A DNA stretch of 64,000 nucleotides from an uncultured Paracoccaceae bacterium (lineage in GTDB: Bacteria; Pseudomonadota; Alphaproteobacteria; Rhodobacterales; Rhodobacteraceae): the NCBI GenBank assembly GCA_947493335.1, contig CANLQO010000004.1:92531-156530 (forward strand), written 5' to 3'. The translations under genes were made by a program, and so were the position numbers. Shown here in pieces: positions 26,921 through 35,919 of this stretch. A model generated the notes under the pieces. That model was not told where the DNA came from. It was given only the letters and a program-made list of their open reading frames with translations, and made no database searches. Each line of letters opens with the position of its first letter. Within the stretch, counting starts at the first letter, position 1.

Positions 26921-29056
26921 TTATGCCTGTTGTTGTGCCCGCGCCTGCGCAGGATCACGGTGCCGGATGATTGATGACACCGCGCTTTCTGCATCCAGTG
27001 CCGTCATGACGCGGTGCAAATGGGATGCATCGCTGAGGTCAACATCGATCAGAATGCGATAGTAGTCCGGCTTGCGGTCGATGAATTTCAGGTCCGAGAT
27101 ATTGGCGTTTTGCTCGCCAATCAATGTGCAAATCCGTCCAAGTACACCGGCGTCGTTGCTGATGGCGACGTCAAGTGTGACTGCGTTGATTGCGCGGTGA
27201 TTTCCTTCTGCCCAATGCAGGTCAATCCAGCGGTCCGGCTGGTCGTCATATTCCACCAGAATCTCACAATCGATGGCATGCACCACAACACCCTGCCCGC
27301 GAAAGGTGAGCCCAACGATCCGCTCGCCCGGCAAGGGTTGGCAACAAGGTGCGCGCTGGTGGGTCTGTTCGGCATCGAGGCCCACAACAGCGCGGCCCTC
27401 ATCAATTTTTTCGCCGCCCTTTTCGGCCAGTTCGGGATAAATCGCGCGGACAATCTCTCGGGCCGACATCTCTGCGCTGCCAAGCCGTGCCAGCATATCG
27501 TCCATGTCTTCCAGTGCCAGTGTCTTGGCCGCCGTGCGCAGTGCTTTTTCGGTCAGACGTTTGCCAACCGTTTCAAATGCGACGCGCGCCAGTTCGCGAC
27601 CCAGCCGTATATAGCGCGTGCGATCCTCTTCCCGCAGGCTACGACGGATGGCGGTCTTGGCGCGGCCGGTGACGGCAATATCGATCCATGTCGCCTGCGG
27701 AGTTTGACCCTCTGCCGTGATGACCTCAACCGATTGGCCGTTCTTCAACCGGGTCCAAAGAGGGACACGCAAACCGTCAACCTTTGCACCAACGCATGCC
27801 GACCCAATGCGGGTGTGGATCGCATAAGCGAAATCAATCGGAGTGGCCCCGCGCGGCAGCTTGATCACATCCCCCTTGGGCGTGAAACAGAACACTTGAT
27901 CGGTATACATCTCAAGCTTGACGGCTTCGAGAAACTCGTCGTGATCCTGATCGTCGTCCAACCGTTCGGTTAGCGCCGATATCCATTTGACCGGGTCCAC
28001 GGCAAAGCGGTTTTCGACCCGCTCGCCATTGCGGTAGGACCAATGGGCCGCAACACCGGTTTCCGCGACCTCATGCATTTCGCGTGTCCGTATCTGAACT
28101 TCGACCCGCTTGCCGTCGCGGCCCGAAACGGTGGTGTGGATTGACCGATACCCGTTGGTTTTTGGCTGGCTGATGTAATCCTTGAACCGGCCCGGAACAG
28201 CGCGCCAACGTTGGTGGATTGCACCCAACACGCGGTAACAATCGGCCTCTGTCGCGGTAATGATCCGAAAGCCGTAGATGTCGGACAGGCGGCTAAAGCC
28301 CTGATCCTTTTCCTGCATCTTGCGCCAGATCGAATAGGGCTTTTTGGCGCGCCCCATGACTTCGGCCTGAATGCCCGCTTTTTCCAGTTCCACCCGCATG
28401 TCGCTGGTGATCCGCTGGATGACATCGCCGGTTTCCCGTTGCAACGTTATGAAGCGGCGGATGATGGAATTCCGCGCCTCTGGATTCAGCACGCGGAATG
28501 CGAGATCTTCGAGCTCTTCCCGCATCCATTGCATGCCCATGCGTCCAGCGAGCGGGGCATAAATGTCCATCGTCTCGCGCGCCTTCTGAGCTTGCTTCTC
28601 TGGGCGCATGGATTTGATTGTGCGCATGTTGTGAAGCCGGTCGGCAAGTTTGACCAGCGTAACGCGCAGGTCTTTGGACGTGGCCATGAAGAGCTTGCGA
28701 AAGTTCTCGGCTTCTTTCGATTGGGTCGAACTCAGTTGCAGATTGGTCAGCTTGGTTACGCCGTCGACGAGGTCGGCAATCTCGCGGCTGAATCGCTTTT
28801 CGACCTGCGCGAAAGAGGCATCTGTGTCCTCAATCGTGTCGTGCAAGAGCGCCGTGATCAACGTGGCGTCATCCATTTGCATTTCGGCCAGGATCAGTGC
28901 CACCGCAACTGGATGGGTGAAATAGGGCTCGCCCGAGTGACGGAACTGCCCTTCATGCATCGCGGCACCATAGACAAAGGCGTCCGCCAGCATTTTTTCA
29001 TTGGTGCGAGGATTATAGGTGCGGACCAGTGCGATCAGATCGGTGTCAGTCGTCAT
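26921..29056 (-). CDS. rel: Bifunctional (p)ppGpp synthetase/hydrolase
   Basis: RelA/SpoT-family enzyme that makes and breaks the stringent-response alarmone. 711 residues. HD hydrolase domain with HSGEPYFTHPVAVALIL and the metal-binding LLHDTIEDT; synthetase domain with DIYGFRIIT and FKDYISQPKTNGYRSIHTT; TGS domain (CFTPKGDVIKLPRGATPIDFA); C-terminal zinc-finger and ACT domains (DVAISNDAGVLGRICTLIG). With both catalytic halves intact it is the usual single alphaproteobacterial enzyme. It lies 40 bases downstream of rpoZ, as in many relatives. Confidence 0.97.
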   Translation of the reverse strand: MTTDTDLIALVRTYNPRTNEKMLADAFVYGAAMHEGQFRHSGEPYFTHPVAVALILAEMQMDDATLITALLHDTIEDTDASFAQVEKRFSREIADLVDGVTKLTNLQLSSTQSKEAENFRKLFMATSKDLRVTLVKLADRLHNMRTIKSMRPEKQAQKARETMDIYAPLAGRMGMQWMREELEDLAFRVLNPEARNSIIRRFITLQRETGDVIQRITSDMRVELEKAGIQAEVMGRAKKPYSIWRKMQEKDQGFSRLSDIYGFRIITATEADCYRVLGAIHQRWRAVPGRFKDYISQPKTNGYRSIHTTVSGRDGKRVEVQIRTREMHEVAETGVAAHWSYRNGERVENRFAVDPVKWISALTERLDDDQDHDEFLEAVKLEMYTDQVFCFTPKGDVIKLPRGATPIDFAYAIHTRIGSACVGAKVDGLRVPLWTRLKNGQSVEVITAEGQTPQATWIDIAVTGRAKTAIRRSLREEDRTRYIRLGRELARVAFETVGKRLTEKALRTAAKTLALEDMDDMLARLGSAEMSAREIVRAIYPELAEKGGEKIDEGRAVVGLDAEQTHQRAPCCQPLPGERIVGLTFRGQGVVVHAIDCEILVEYDDQPDRWIDLHWAEGNHRAINAVTLDVAISNDAGVLGRICTLIGEQNANISDLKFIDRKPDYYRILIDVDLSDASHLHRVMTALDAESAVSSIIRHRDPAQARAQQQA

Positions 29057-29096
29057 ACTGGTCCGGCGCCTTCATTTTTTGGCCGGTCGTGCGGCC

Positions 29097-29453
29097 CTAG
29101 CGCTGCCCCTGCGCTTCCATCAGCGCGCGCAGCAGTTTCTCTTCGCTCAGATCGTCTTCTGCCGGTTTGTCGGCTGCTTCGGCACCCATCAACAAGGACA
29201 TGCTGTCCTCTTCGGGTTCATCAACCTCGATCTGTGTCTGGTTGGCCTCGATCATCCGCTCGCGCAGGTCGTCGGCCTGTTGCGTTTCATCGGCGATTTC
29301 GCGCAGTGACACGACAGGGTTCTTGTCATTGTCGCGGTTGACGGTGATCGGTGCACCGGCGGAGATTTCGCGGGCGCGATGTGCAGCAAGCATCACAAGT
29401 TCAAACCGGTTGGGAACTTTATCGACGCAATCTTCTACGGTGACGCGGGCCAT
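29097..29453 (-). CDS. rpoZ: RNA polymerase omega subunit
   Basis: Small subunit that helps assemble RNA polymerase and takes part in ppGpp binding. 118 residues. Core sequence [24 protein letters not shown] followed by [12 protein letters not shown] and [15 protein letters not shown], the standard omega fold; the C-terminal acidic tail after residue 65 is variable. Placed directly before rel, a typical arrangement. The 83 bases before it, up to folK, probably contain the promoter. Confidence 0.97.
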   Translation of the reverse strand: MARVTVEDCVDKVPNRFELVMLAAHRAREISAGAPITVNRDNDKNPVVSLREIADETQQADDLRERMIEANQTQIEVDEPEEDSMSLLMGAEAADKPAEDDLSEEKLLRALMEAQGQR

Positions 29454-29536
29454 TGGCGCACTCCTGATCTATCAAAGCGGTATCGCAAGCCCCTCATCTA
29501 AGGGCTGGTTTCACGATTGACAAGTCGATTCGACGC

Positions 29537-30127
29537 CTATTCCAAAGGGATTACGTCTGATATTGCCGCCGGGTCGCAGGTCGCCAGCATCGCGTCAATT
29601 CCCAGTCCGGTGACGGGATGCACCCAGTCCGGCCAGACATCACGCAGCGGCACCAAAACAAAGGGCCGGTCTTGCACACGCGGATGCGGCAAAATCAGAT
29701 CCGTAGGAGCAACTTTCATTTGCTGTTCCAGCGGCAAATCGCGCCAGTCCCGCCAGGTCTTCAGATCAGGTTCCACAACATCCCCGACAGCAATCAGGTC
29801 GAGGTCCAGCACCCTTTGTCCCCATCGAACTGTTCGGGTCCGTCCCGCCTCGTCTTCAATCTGGTGCAGGATGTCGAGCACGTCTGAGGGTGAAAGTGTC
29901 GTTTCGATCACGAAAACTGCGTTGGCAAAATCCGGTCCATTCCCCGCAGGAAAGGCTGGAGTGCGATAGATTCGGCTTGCTGTGACCGGGCACATCAGCC
30001 GTTCTGAGAGTAAGCGCTTGCACTTTTGTACAAGTGCCGTAGCGTCACTTAAGGTCTCGTTTACGTTACTTCCTGCGGAAATCAGCACTTTTCGGCCCAA
30101 AACGCTGTTTTCGGGGAGTTGTGTCAA
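29537..30127 (-). CDS. folK: 2-amino-4-hydroxy-6-hydroxymethyldihydropteridine pyrophosphokinase
   Basis: Folate pathway kinase. 196 residues, slightly longer than the E. coli enzyme. Motifs: ISAGSNVNE at the N-terminus, FANAVFVIET, then the signature RTVRWGQRVLDLDLIAVGD and LPHPRVQDRPFVLVPLRDV. All metal-binding aspartates (DLDL) are present. It stands upstream of rpoZ and is divergent from the NYN gene, with about 95 bases of shared promoter region. Confidence 0.95.
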   Translation of the reverse strand: MTQLPENSVLGRKVLISAGSNVNETLSDATALVQKCKRLLSERLMCPVTASRIYRTPAFPAGNGPDFANAVFVIETTLSPSDVLDILHQIEDEAGRTRTVRWGQRVLDLDLIAVGDVVEPDLKTWRDWRDLPLEQQMKVAPTDLILPHPRVQDRPFVLVPLRDVWPDWVHPVTGLGIDAMLATCDPAAISDVIPLE

Positions 30128-30221
30128 TTTGAAAACATCCTATTATTCACATGTTTTGCGAACTTAGACCACTCACCCAAGACCCACCATTCGCAAAGCG
30201 TACATTTTGGAAGGACTATTT

Positions 30222-30797
30222 ATGTTTTATCGTGACGAGCGTCTTGCGCTCTTCATTGATGGATCGAACCTATATGCGGCTGCGAAGTCGCTGGGCTTCG
30301 ACATCGACTACAAGCTGCTCCGTCAAGAGTTCATGCGCCGCGGGAAGATGCTGCGCGCGTTCTACTACACGGCGCTCTTGGAGAATGACGAGTACTCACC
30401 CATCCGGCCACTGGTTGATTGGTTGCACTACAACGGTTTCACCATGGTGACGAAACCGGCCAAGGAATACACCGACAGCATGGGACGTCGAAAGGTCAAA
30501 GGGAACATGGATATCGAGCTGTGCGTCGATGCCATGGAACTGGCCCCACATGTTGACCATATCGTGCTGTTTTCCGGCGACGGGGACTTCCGGCCATTGG
30601 TCGAAAGCCTCCAGCGCAAAGGCGTGCGCGTTTCGGTTGTCTCCACCATCCGAAGTCAGCCACCCATGATCGCTGACGAACTGCGCCGCCAGTGCGATAA
30701 TTTCATCGAACTTGATGAATTGCGTGATGTCGTTGGCCGCCCGCCGCGCGAGCCGCGTCCAATGGATGCCGACGAAGACATGGCCACAGCAGAATAA
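30222..30797 (+). CDS. NYN-domain protein (LabA/DUF88 family)
   Basis: Putative PIN-like ribonuclease of the LabA/DUF88 type, about 191 residues. The active-site acids are in ALFIDGSNLYAAAKSL, GNMDIELCVDAMEL and VLFSGDGDFRPLVESL. The ATG at 30222 has GGAAGG seven bases before it. Related bacterial proteins act on RNA, but specific targets are unknown. A strong hairpin with a U-run follows, so it is a single-gene unit. Confidence 0.9.
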   Translation: MFYRDERLALFIDGSNLYAAAKSLGFDIDYKLLRQEFMRRGKMLRAFYYTALLENDEYSPIRPLVDWLHYNGFTMVTKPAKEYTDSMGRRKVKGNMDIELCVDAMELAPHVDHIVLFSGDGDFRPLVESLQRKGVRVSVVSTIRSQPPMIADELRRQCDNFIELDELRDVVGRPPREPRPMDADEDMATAE

Positions 30798-30856
30798 CCA
30801 GCGGATCGCGCGTCCACTCACCGCGCGGCCCCTTGCTATCGCATTGGTTCGGAATG

Positions 30857-30878
30857 GCCCGCGCAAGCGGGCTTTTTC
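30857..30878 (+). terminator. Rho-independent terminator after the NYN gene
   Basis: Stem GCCCGC / GCGGGC with a GCAA tetraloop, followed by five T residues. It separates the NYN gene from ispH. Confidence 0.88.
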
Positions 30879-30944
30879 ATGCGCGGCCCCCGACTGGACG
30901 TGCGCGGCATTCTTCACTACCTCTGTCACAAAGCGGAGCATGCC

Positions 30945-31895
30945 ATGACCAAACCCCAATTGACCCTTTATCTTGCGGCCCCGCGCGGGTTTTGCGCCGG
31001 TGTAGACCGGGCGATCAAGATTGTGGAAATGGCGATCGAAAAATGGGGCGCACCCGTCTTTGTCCGCCACGAGATCGTGCACAATAAGTTTGTCGTCGAC
31101 GGACTGCGTGACAAGGGGGCGGTCTTTGTGGAAACGCTGGACGAATGCCCTGATGACCGACCAGTCATCTTTTCGGCTCATGGCGTACCAAAGGCGGTAC
31201 CTGCCGCAGCCGCCAAACGCAAAATGGTGTTTGTCGACGCCACCTGCCCGTTAGTCAGCAAGGTTCATATCGAGGCACAGCGCCACGCCGACAATGGTTT
31301 GCAGATGATCATGATCGGCCATGCGGGCCATCCCGAAACCATAGGCACCATGGGGCAGCTGCCCGAAGGTGAAGTGCTACTGGTTGAAACAGTAGAAGAC
31401 GTGGCCAGCGTGACCGTGCGCGACCCGGGCAAGCTGGCCTTTGTGACCCAGACAACCCTTTCGGTCGACGACACGAGCGATATCGTAACAGCTCTTCAGG
31501 CCCGCTTTCCGGGCATCGTGGGCCCGCACAAGGAAGACATCTGTTACGCCACGACCAACCGGCAAGAAGCGGTCAAGGCCATGGCACCCAAGTGCGACGC
31601 GATGTTAGTGGTGGGTGCACCAAATTCCAGTAATTCCAAGCGCTTGGTCGAGGTGGGCGCGCGGGCCGGCTGCAGTTATGCGCAGCTTGTTCAGCGTGCC
31701 ACGGATATTGACTGGCGCGCCTTGGACGGGATCAACAGCATGGGCATTACTGCCGGGGCCTCTGCCCCTGAGGTGCTTATCAACGAGGTCATTGACGCCT
31801 TCCGCGACCGCTTTGACGTGACAATCGAGTTGGTGGAAACCGCTGTTGAAAACGTCGAGTTCAAAGTCCCGCGTGTCCTGCGCGAACCGGCCTGA
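30945..31895 (+). CDS. ispH: 4-hydroxy-3-methylbut-2-enyl diphosphate reductase
   Basis: Last enzyme of the MEP isoprenoid pathway, an iron-sulfur reductase. 316 residues. The three cluster cysteines are in [25 protein letters not shown] and the later region [28 protein letters not shown] and [12 protein letters not shown] are also family blocks. The ATG at 30945 has GCGGAG upstream and removes 22 residues of a longer frame. The following HAD gene begins three bases after its stop. Confidence 0.97.
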   Translation: MTKPQLTLYLAAPRGFCAGVDRAIKIVEMAIEKWGAPVFVRHEIVHNKFVVDGLRDKGAVFVETLDECPDDRPVIFSAHGVPKAVPAAAAKRKMVFVDATCPLVSKVHIEAQRHADNGLQMIMIGHAGHPETIGTMGQLPEGEVLLVETVEDVASVTVRDPGKLAFVTQTTLSVDDTSDIVTALQARFPGIVGPHKEDICYATTNRQEAVKAMAPKCDAMLVVGAPNSSNSKRLVEVGARAGCSYAQLVQRATDIDWRALDGINSMGITAGASAPEVLINEVIDAFRDRFDVTIELVETAVENVEFKVPRVLREPA

Positions 31896-31898
31896 TCC

Positions 31899-32570
31899 AT
31901 GCAGGTCCCTGATGTCGCGGGCGTTGTCTTTGATATGGACGGCCTTCTGCTGGATACAGAGCAGCTTTACTTTGCGGCATTCAAACGCACGCTGACCACC
32001 CTCGGCCTGCCGCAGGATGACGACCTGTTCCGCAGCCTTGTCGGCACCAATAGCACGCTGGGCAATCAACTCCTGACTGCGGGCCTTGCTGGCCGTGTGT
32101 CGCTGGAGGATTTCAACGCGGTCTGGGACCCCGATATCGCGATTGAGCTACAAAAAGGGGTGCCTGTTAAGCCCGGCGTCCGCCCCATGGCAGAGGCTCT
32201 GACCGCGGCGGGCATTCCTTATATCGTGGCCACCAGCACCCGGACCGAAAAGGCGCAGGCACATTTGGCCAAAGCAGGGATTGGCGATCTGTTTGAGCAG
32301 GTCATCGGCGGTGATCAGGTGGCCCGGAGCAAACCCGCGCCAGATATCTTCCTGAAGGCCGCCGATGCCCTTGGGGTGTGCCCAGCATTATGCGCGGCGT
32401 TTGAGGATTCCGAAAACGGTGTCCGTGCAGCCCACGCGGCGGGGATGATTACAGTTCAGGTGCCGGACGTTGTCCCGCCTTCGCCAACGCTGATGGCCCT
32501 GGGCCATCATATCGCCCCCAGCCTGTTGGACGGTGCGCGGCATATTGGGCTTGACCCGGTGCCGTGCTAA
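31899..32570 (+). CDS. HAD-family hydrolase
   Basis: Phosphatase of the haloacid dehalogenase superfamily, phosphoglycolate-phosphatase-like, 223 residues. Motif I is GVVFDMDGLLLDTEQLYF (nucleophile Asp and acid Asp), motif II is in IVATSTRTEKAQ, motif III Lys in RSKPAPDIFLKA and motif IV in AAFEDSENGVRAAHAAG. The cap sits between motifs I and II. Substrate is unknown; small sugar phosphates are common in this branch. Adjacent to ispH by three bases. Confidence 0.9.
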   Translation: MQVPDVAGVVFDMDGLLLDTEQLYFAAFKRTLTTLGLPQDDDLFRSLVGTNSTLGNQLLTAGLAGRVSLEDFNAVWDPDIAIELQKGVPVKPGVRPMAEALTAAGIPYIVATSTRTEKAQAHLAKAGIGDLFEQVIGGDQVARSKPAPDIFLKAADALGVCPALCAAFEDSENGVRAAHAAGMITVQVPDVVPPSPTLMALGHHIAPSLLDGARHIGLDPVPC

Positions 32571-32580
32571 ATCCTGATCC

Positions 32581-33039
32581 ATGACCGATTTCATCACATT
32601 TGAAGGCCGCGTCGTGCCAATGATCTGGGGAGATAGCACCTATACAGTGCTGCCTTTGCCCGCAGACGTGAGCAACTCATTGGCCGCCCAGGGCGCACGT
32701 CGTGTCGAGGGTGAGATCAACGATCACCCGGTCAATCTGGCCCTGACCAAGGCGCCGGTAATCACGGAGACATTTGTTTATACAGGCCAATCCCTGCTGC
32801 GCGATTGTGGCGTCACACCGGGTGAGACGATAGAGGTGCGGTTTCGCAAGGCCGATCCCAACGTCGTTGAAGCGCCAGAGGACGTGATACTGGCGCTGCG
32901 TCAGGCCGATGCGAGCGCCGTCTGGGCGAGCCTGACCCCCGGTAAGCAACGAGGCCTTTTGCATGGTGTCGCCACTGCAAAACGTGCCGAGACCCGCGTT
33001 AAACGCATTGCCGCGTTAATAGCCGAGATACGCCAATGA
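32581..33039 (+). CDS. DUF1905/YdeI-type small protein
   Basis: 152 residues. The N-terminal half (FEGRVVPMIWGDSTYTVLPL ... GARRVEGEINDHPVNLAL) matches DUF1905, a small beta barrel. The C-terminal half (PEDVILALRQADASAVWASL, then KRGLLHGVATAKR-like GKQRGLLHGVATAKRAETR and a final helical IAALIAEIRQ) matches the YdeI/bacteriocin-protection domain. The fusion of the two is common. Function not known. It overlaps the next gene by four bases. Confidence 0.82.
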   Translation: MTDFITFEGRVVPMIWGDSTYTVLPLPADVSNSLAAQGARRVEGEINDHPVNLALTKAPVITETFVYTGQSLLRDCGVTPGETIEVRFRKADPNVVEAPEDVILALRQADASAVWASLTPGKQRGLLHGVATAKRAETRVKRIAALIAEIRQ

Positions 33040-33482
33040 AGTTTTCGATCATCCCGCGCGCACCGCTCATCCTTGGCCTTGCTGGCCTGTTGCCGTTCCT
33101 TTGGGGCGCCGCGACCTTGCTGATCCCTGATCTGGGAACCTGGGCGCAGTTAAATCTGGGCGGGCGTTTTACCGGGCCGTTTGTGCAACTGTCGTACGGC
33201 ACCGTCATCCTTGGATTCATGTCCGGGGTGCTTTGGGGATTTGCCACAAAATCAGAGGCGTGGATTGGCTATGCCCTTTCGGTGATCCCAGCGCTTTGGG
33301 CCTTTTTCATGGTCGGTGGTGGGCCGACCTCTGCCGCAATCAACTTGGCGGTCGGTTTCCTTGGTCTGCTGCTTTTGGACCTGCAATTCTGGCAAAAAGG
33401 TCTGACCCCGCCGTGGTGGATGGCGCTGCGCGTTCTGTTGACCGGCATCGTAGTTTTGTCCCTGTTGGTGGTGATTTTCTGA
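33036..33482 (+). CDS. DUF3429 membrane protein
   Basis: 148-residue protein with about five hydrophobic helices. Blocks PRAPLILGLAGLLPFLWGA and VQLSYGTVILGFMSGVLWGFA fit the DUF3429 family. The end (LTGIVVLSLLVVIF) is one more helix. Function unknown. The stop and the next start share bases (TGATG). Confidence 0.82.
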   Translation: MKFSIIPRAPLILGLAGLLPFLWGAATLLIPDLGTWAQLNLGGRFTGPFVQLSYGTVILGFMSGVLWGFATKSEAWIGYALSVIPALWAFFMVGGGPTSAAINLAVGFLGLLLLDLQFWQKGLTPPWWMALRVLLTGIVVLSLLVVIF

Positions 33483-34078
33483 TGCCGGACGCCAGAACAA
33501 TTCGTTTTTACGACACTGCGGCGTCCCGCTATGCCAATCTGACCAAGGCCAAGGCACCCAGTGACAGCTTATTGAAGTTTATGGATTTATTGCCTGCCGG
33601 TGGCGACGTGTTGGATTTGGGCTGCGGCCCTGCGCAAGCCTCTGCTCATATGCGCGCAGCGGGCTTTCGACCCGATCCCGTCGATGCCAGTCAGGGCATG
33701 ATCGATTTGGCAAACAAAACCCATGATATTGGCGCACGGATGCTAACCTTTGATCAGGTGGATATGATTAATCGCTATCACGGTGTCTGGGCCAACTTTT
33801 CGCTGCTGCATGCGCCGCACGAGGACCTACCCCGCATATTCGCCGCTATCGCAACGGCGCTGAAACCCAAAGGCGTTTTCCATGTCGCGATGAAGGTGGG
33901 CAACGGGACAGCGCGCGACTCCATAGACCGGCTATATAGCTACGTCACCGTCGCTGAGCTTGAAAGCCTGCTGCAAGCCGCGCGGTTTGATGTGCTGGAT
34001 ATCACCGAAGGTCATGAGGTCGGATGCGCCGGCACCGACGACCCCTTTGTTGCGATGAGGGCCCGCAAACATGGCTGA
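33482..34078 (+). CDS. SAM-dependent methyltransferase
   Basis: Class I methyltransferase, 198 residues. Motif I is [18 protein letters not shown] and the acidic post-I residue is in [14 protein letters not shown]. Motif II region: [22 protein letters not shown]. The sequence [15 protein letters not shown] at the N-terminus is typical of small-molecule methyltransferases. The start follows the DUF3429 stop by overlap. Substrate unknown. Its end overlaps rnhA by eight bases. Confidence 0.88.
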   Translation: MPDARTIRFYDTAASRYANLTKAKAPSDSLLKFMDLLPAGGDVLDLGCGPAQASAHMRAAGFRPDPVDASQGMIDLANKTHDIGARMLTFDQVDMINRYHGVWANFSLLHAPHEDLPRIFAAIATALKPKGVFHVAMKVGNGTARDSIDRLYSYVTVAELESLLQAARFDVLDITEGHEVGCAGTDDPFVAMRARKHG

Positions 34079-34523
34079 TCTCTTTGCCTATACCGATGGC
34101 GCCTGTTCCGGCAATCCCGGACCCGGCGGCTGGGGCGCGTTGCTGATTGCGCGAAATGGTGAGGCTGTCCTGAAAGAGCGCGAGATGTCGGGCGGCGAGT
34201 CCGAGACCACCAACAACCGGATGGAGTTGATGGCGGCGATTACCGCATTGGAGACATTGGAAAAACCGTCGCGAATAACGATTGTCACGGATAGTTCCTA
34301 TGTCAAAGACGGGATTACAAAATGGATCTTCGGCTGGAAGGCGAAGGGGTGGAAAACGGCAAGCAAGAAACCTGTTAAAAACGAAGAGCTTTGGAAGCGT
34401 CTTGATGCGGCGACCCAGCGCCACGATGTGACGTGGGAATGGGTCAAGGGTCATGCCGGACATCCGGAAAATGAACGCGCCGATGAACTCGCCCGGGCTG
34501 GCATGGCGCCCTATAAGACATGA
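34071..34523 (+). CDS. rnhA: Ribonuclease HI
   Basis: Cleaves RNA in RNA-DNA hybrids. 150 residues. Active-site residues: Asp in [20 protein letters not shown], Glu in [15 protein letters not shown], Asp in [16 protein letters not shown] and the final Asp in [12 protein letters not shown]; the basic handle [19 protein letters not shown] is present. Normal length. Translationally coupled to both neighbours. Confidence 0.97.
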   Translation: MADLFAYTDGACSGNPGPGGWGALLIARNGEAVLKEREMSGGESETTNNRMELMAAITALETLEKPSRITIVTDSSYVKDGITKWIFGWKAKGWKTASKKPVKNEELWKRLDAATQRHDVTWEWVKGHAGHPENERADELARAGMAPYKT

Positions 34524-34918
34524 CTGCAAAGGCCTGCCCAGTTGTCACGCAAGACGGCGCGGTGCTGATGTTCCGACATCCACTTGCCGGAACACAATTC
34601 GTGAAGGGCACGATCGAAGCAGGTGAAACCCCACGGTTGGCCGCGTTGCGTGAACTTCAAGAAGAGGCAGGTGTTCTGGCAGAGTCTTGTGATGCGACAC
34701 CCGTCATTTCCGAAGAAATCGCGCCTCAGCAACTTTGGTATTTTGTCGCCACCACGACCAATCGTTTGCCAGAATTCTGGACCCACAATTGCGGCGATGA
34801 CGGCGGGCATTGCTTTGAGTTCTTTTGGCAGGATCCAACTATGCCGCTGCCCTCAGACTGCGCCCAAAAATTTCAACGCGCATTCGACGTGATGCTTGCC
34901 AAGGGTTTGCTTTCATGA
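34520..34918 (+). CDS. Nudix hydrolase
   Basis: 132-residue Nudix protein. The Nudix box spans [20 protein letters not shown] followed by AGV, with all catalytic glutamates present. The rest has a beta pattern around [15 protein letters not shown] and a C-terminal [10 protein letters not shown]. Substrate unknown (nucleoside diphosphate derivative expected). It overlaps rnhA and the next gene by four bases each. Confidence 0.9.
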   Translation: MTAKACPVVTQDGAVLMFRHPLAGTQFVKGTIEAGETPRLAALRELQEEAGVLAESCDATPVISEEIAPQQLWYFVATTTNRLPEFWTHNCGDDGGHCFEFFWQDPTMPLPSDCAQKFQRAFDVMLAKGLLS

Positions 34919-35538
34919 CGGTTCTGGCAGCACTTGATTATGCCTCTGTTTTCATCTTTGCCTTAACCGGCGCACTGGTCGCGAGCCGTGCCCAGCTTGA
35001 TATCGTCGGCTTCATATTTGTCGCCAGTCTGACCGCTGTCGGAGGCGGGACAACGCGCGATCTTCTTTTGAACCGGGATGAGGTGTTCTGGATCACGAAC
35101 CCGACATACATCGGTGTCGCGGCCATTGCTGCTCTCATCGTTTTTTTCACCGCTCACTTACTCGAAAGCAGATACCGCAGCATTGTTTGGTTCGATGCCT
35201 TGGCGCTTTCCGTTGCGGTGCCGGCAGGTGTTGGCGTCGCGCTCAGTTCCGATGCGCCATGGCCGGTCACGCTGATTATGGGGATCACCACTGGATGTTT
35301 TGGCGGCCTTTTGCGCGACGTGGTATGTAATGAAGTGCCTCTTGTCCTGAAACAGGGGGAGCTTTACGTCACCTGCGCCTTCGCAGGCGCGGTCGCCGCG
35401 ATTGTCGCGCTCTTGGCGGGTGCTGCAGTCCCCGTCGCGCTGTTGATTTGCGCGGGTTTCACGTTCGCCCTGCGCGGCGGAAGCATCGCATTCGGCTGGC
35501 GTCTGCCGGTCTATAAAAGCTTCCCCCCGCGGGAATGA
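34915..35538 (+). CDS. TRIC-type cation channel family protein (UPF0126)
   Basis: 207-residue membrane protein with seven predicted helices in two similar halves. Diagnostic blocks are FALTGALVASRAQLDIVGF, VGGGTTRDLLLNR in the first half and TGCFGGLLRDVVCNEVPLVL in the second, both glycine-rich turns followed by RD. These match bacterial homologues of trimeric intracellular cation channels. Ion selectivity is not known here. It is the last gene of the run, coupled to the Nudix gene by an ATGA overlap. Confidence 0.92.
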   Translation: MTVLAALDYASVFIFALTGALVASRAQLDIVGFIFVASLTAVGGGTTRDLLLNRDEVFWITNPTYIGVAAIAALIVFFTAHLLESRYRSIVWFDALALSVAVPAGVGVALSSDAPWPVTLIMGITTGCFGGLLRDVVCNEVPLVLKQGELYVTCAFAGAVAAIVALLAGAAVPVALLICAGFTFALRGGSIAFGWRLPVYKSFPPRE

Positions 35539-35919
35539 TTTCGCCGCGATGGTGACGGTTGGATTTTTGGGTTAACCGCCCGGTAAGGCCGAACCCCGCT
35601 GCTTGTGACAGCCTCACCACATCAAATTTGTCTTACGGTGAATTTGGGGCAGTGCCTGTTTGGCCGTCCTCTGCCTGCTGTCCGAACAGGTGGTGTCAGG
35701 ATTTCGCCCGACACCTTGTTGTCGGTTAGCCGGATCTTTTGTCTTGTCACCCAGACACATCACTCATTCAACAAACGAAGCGTTCCAGCCTCCTTTCAAG
35801 GCGAGCGTCGGCTTTGCCAGAACTGCCTTAGGCGCTGCCTAACGCATAACCAGCCAATTAAGACTTTATGAACGGCTCCAAATTGCGAAACTGTCAAAGT
35901 TGAAGCGAAGGACGCCGCG
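35539..35919. other. Non-coding interval with a stem-loop
   Basis: A 381-base gap before the Rieske operon without a credible gene. A bulged stem-loop occurs at 35685-35720 (AACA...GGTGTCAGG, loop ATTTCG, CCCGACACC...TGTT). The interval probably also contains the promoter of the following operon. I see no riboswitch or tRNA. Confidence 0.5.

Noticed and set aside
35605..35871. Plus-strand frame of 88 residues in the non-coding gap
   Set aside because: No family, no ribosome site and odd composition; treated as non-coding.
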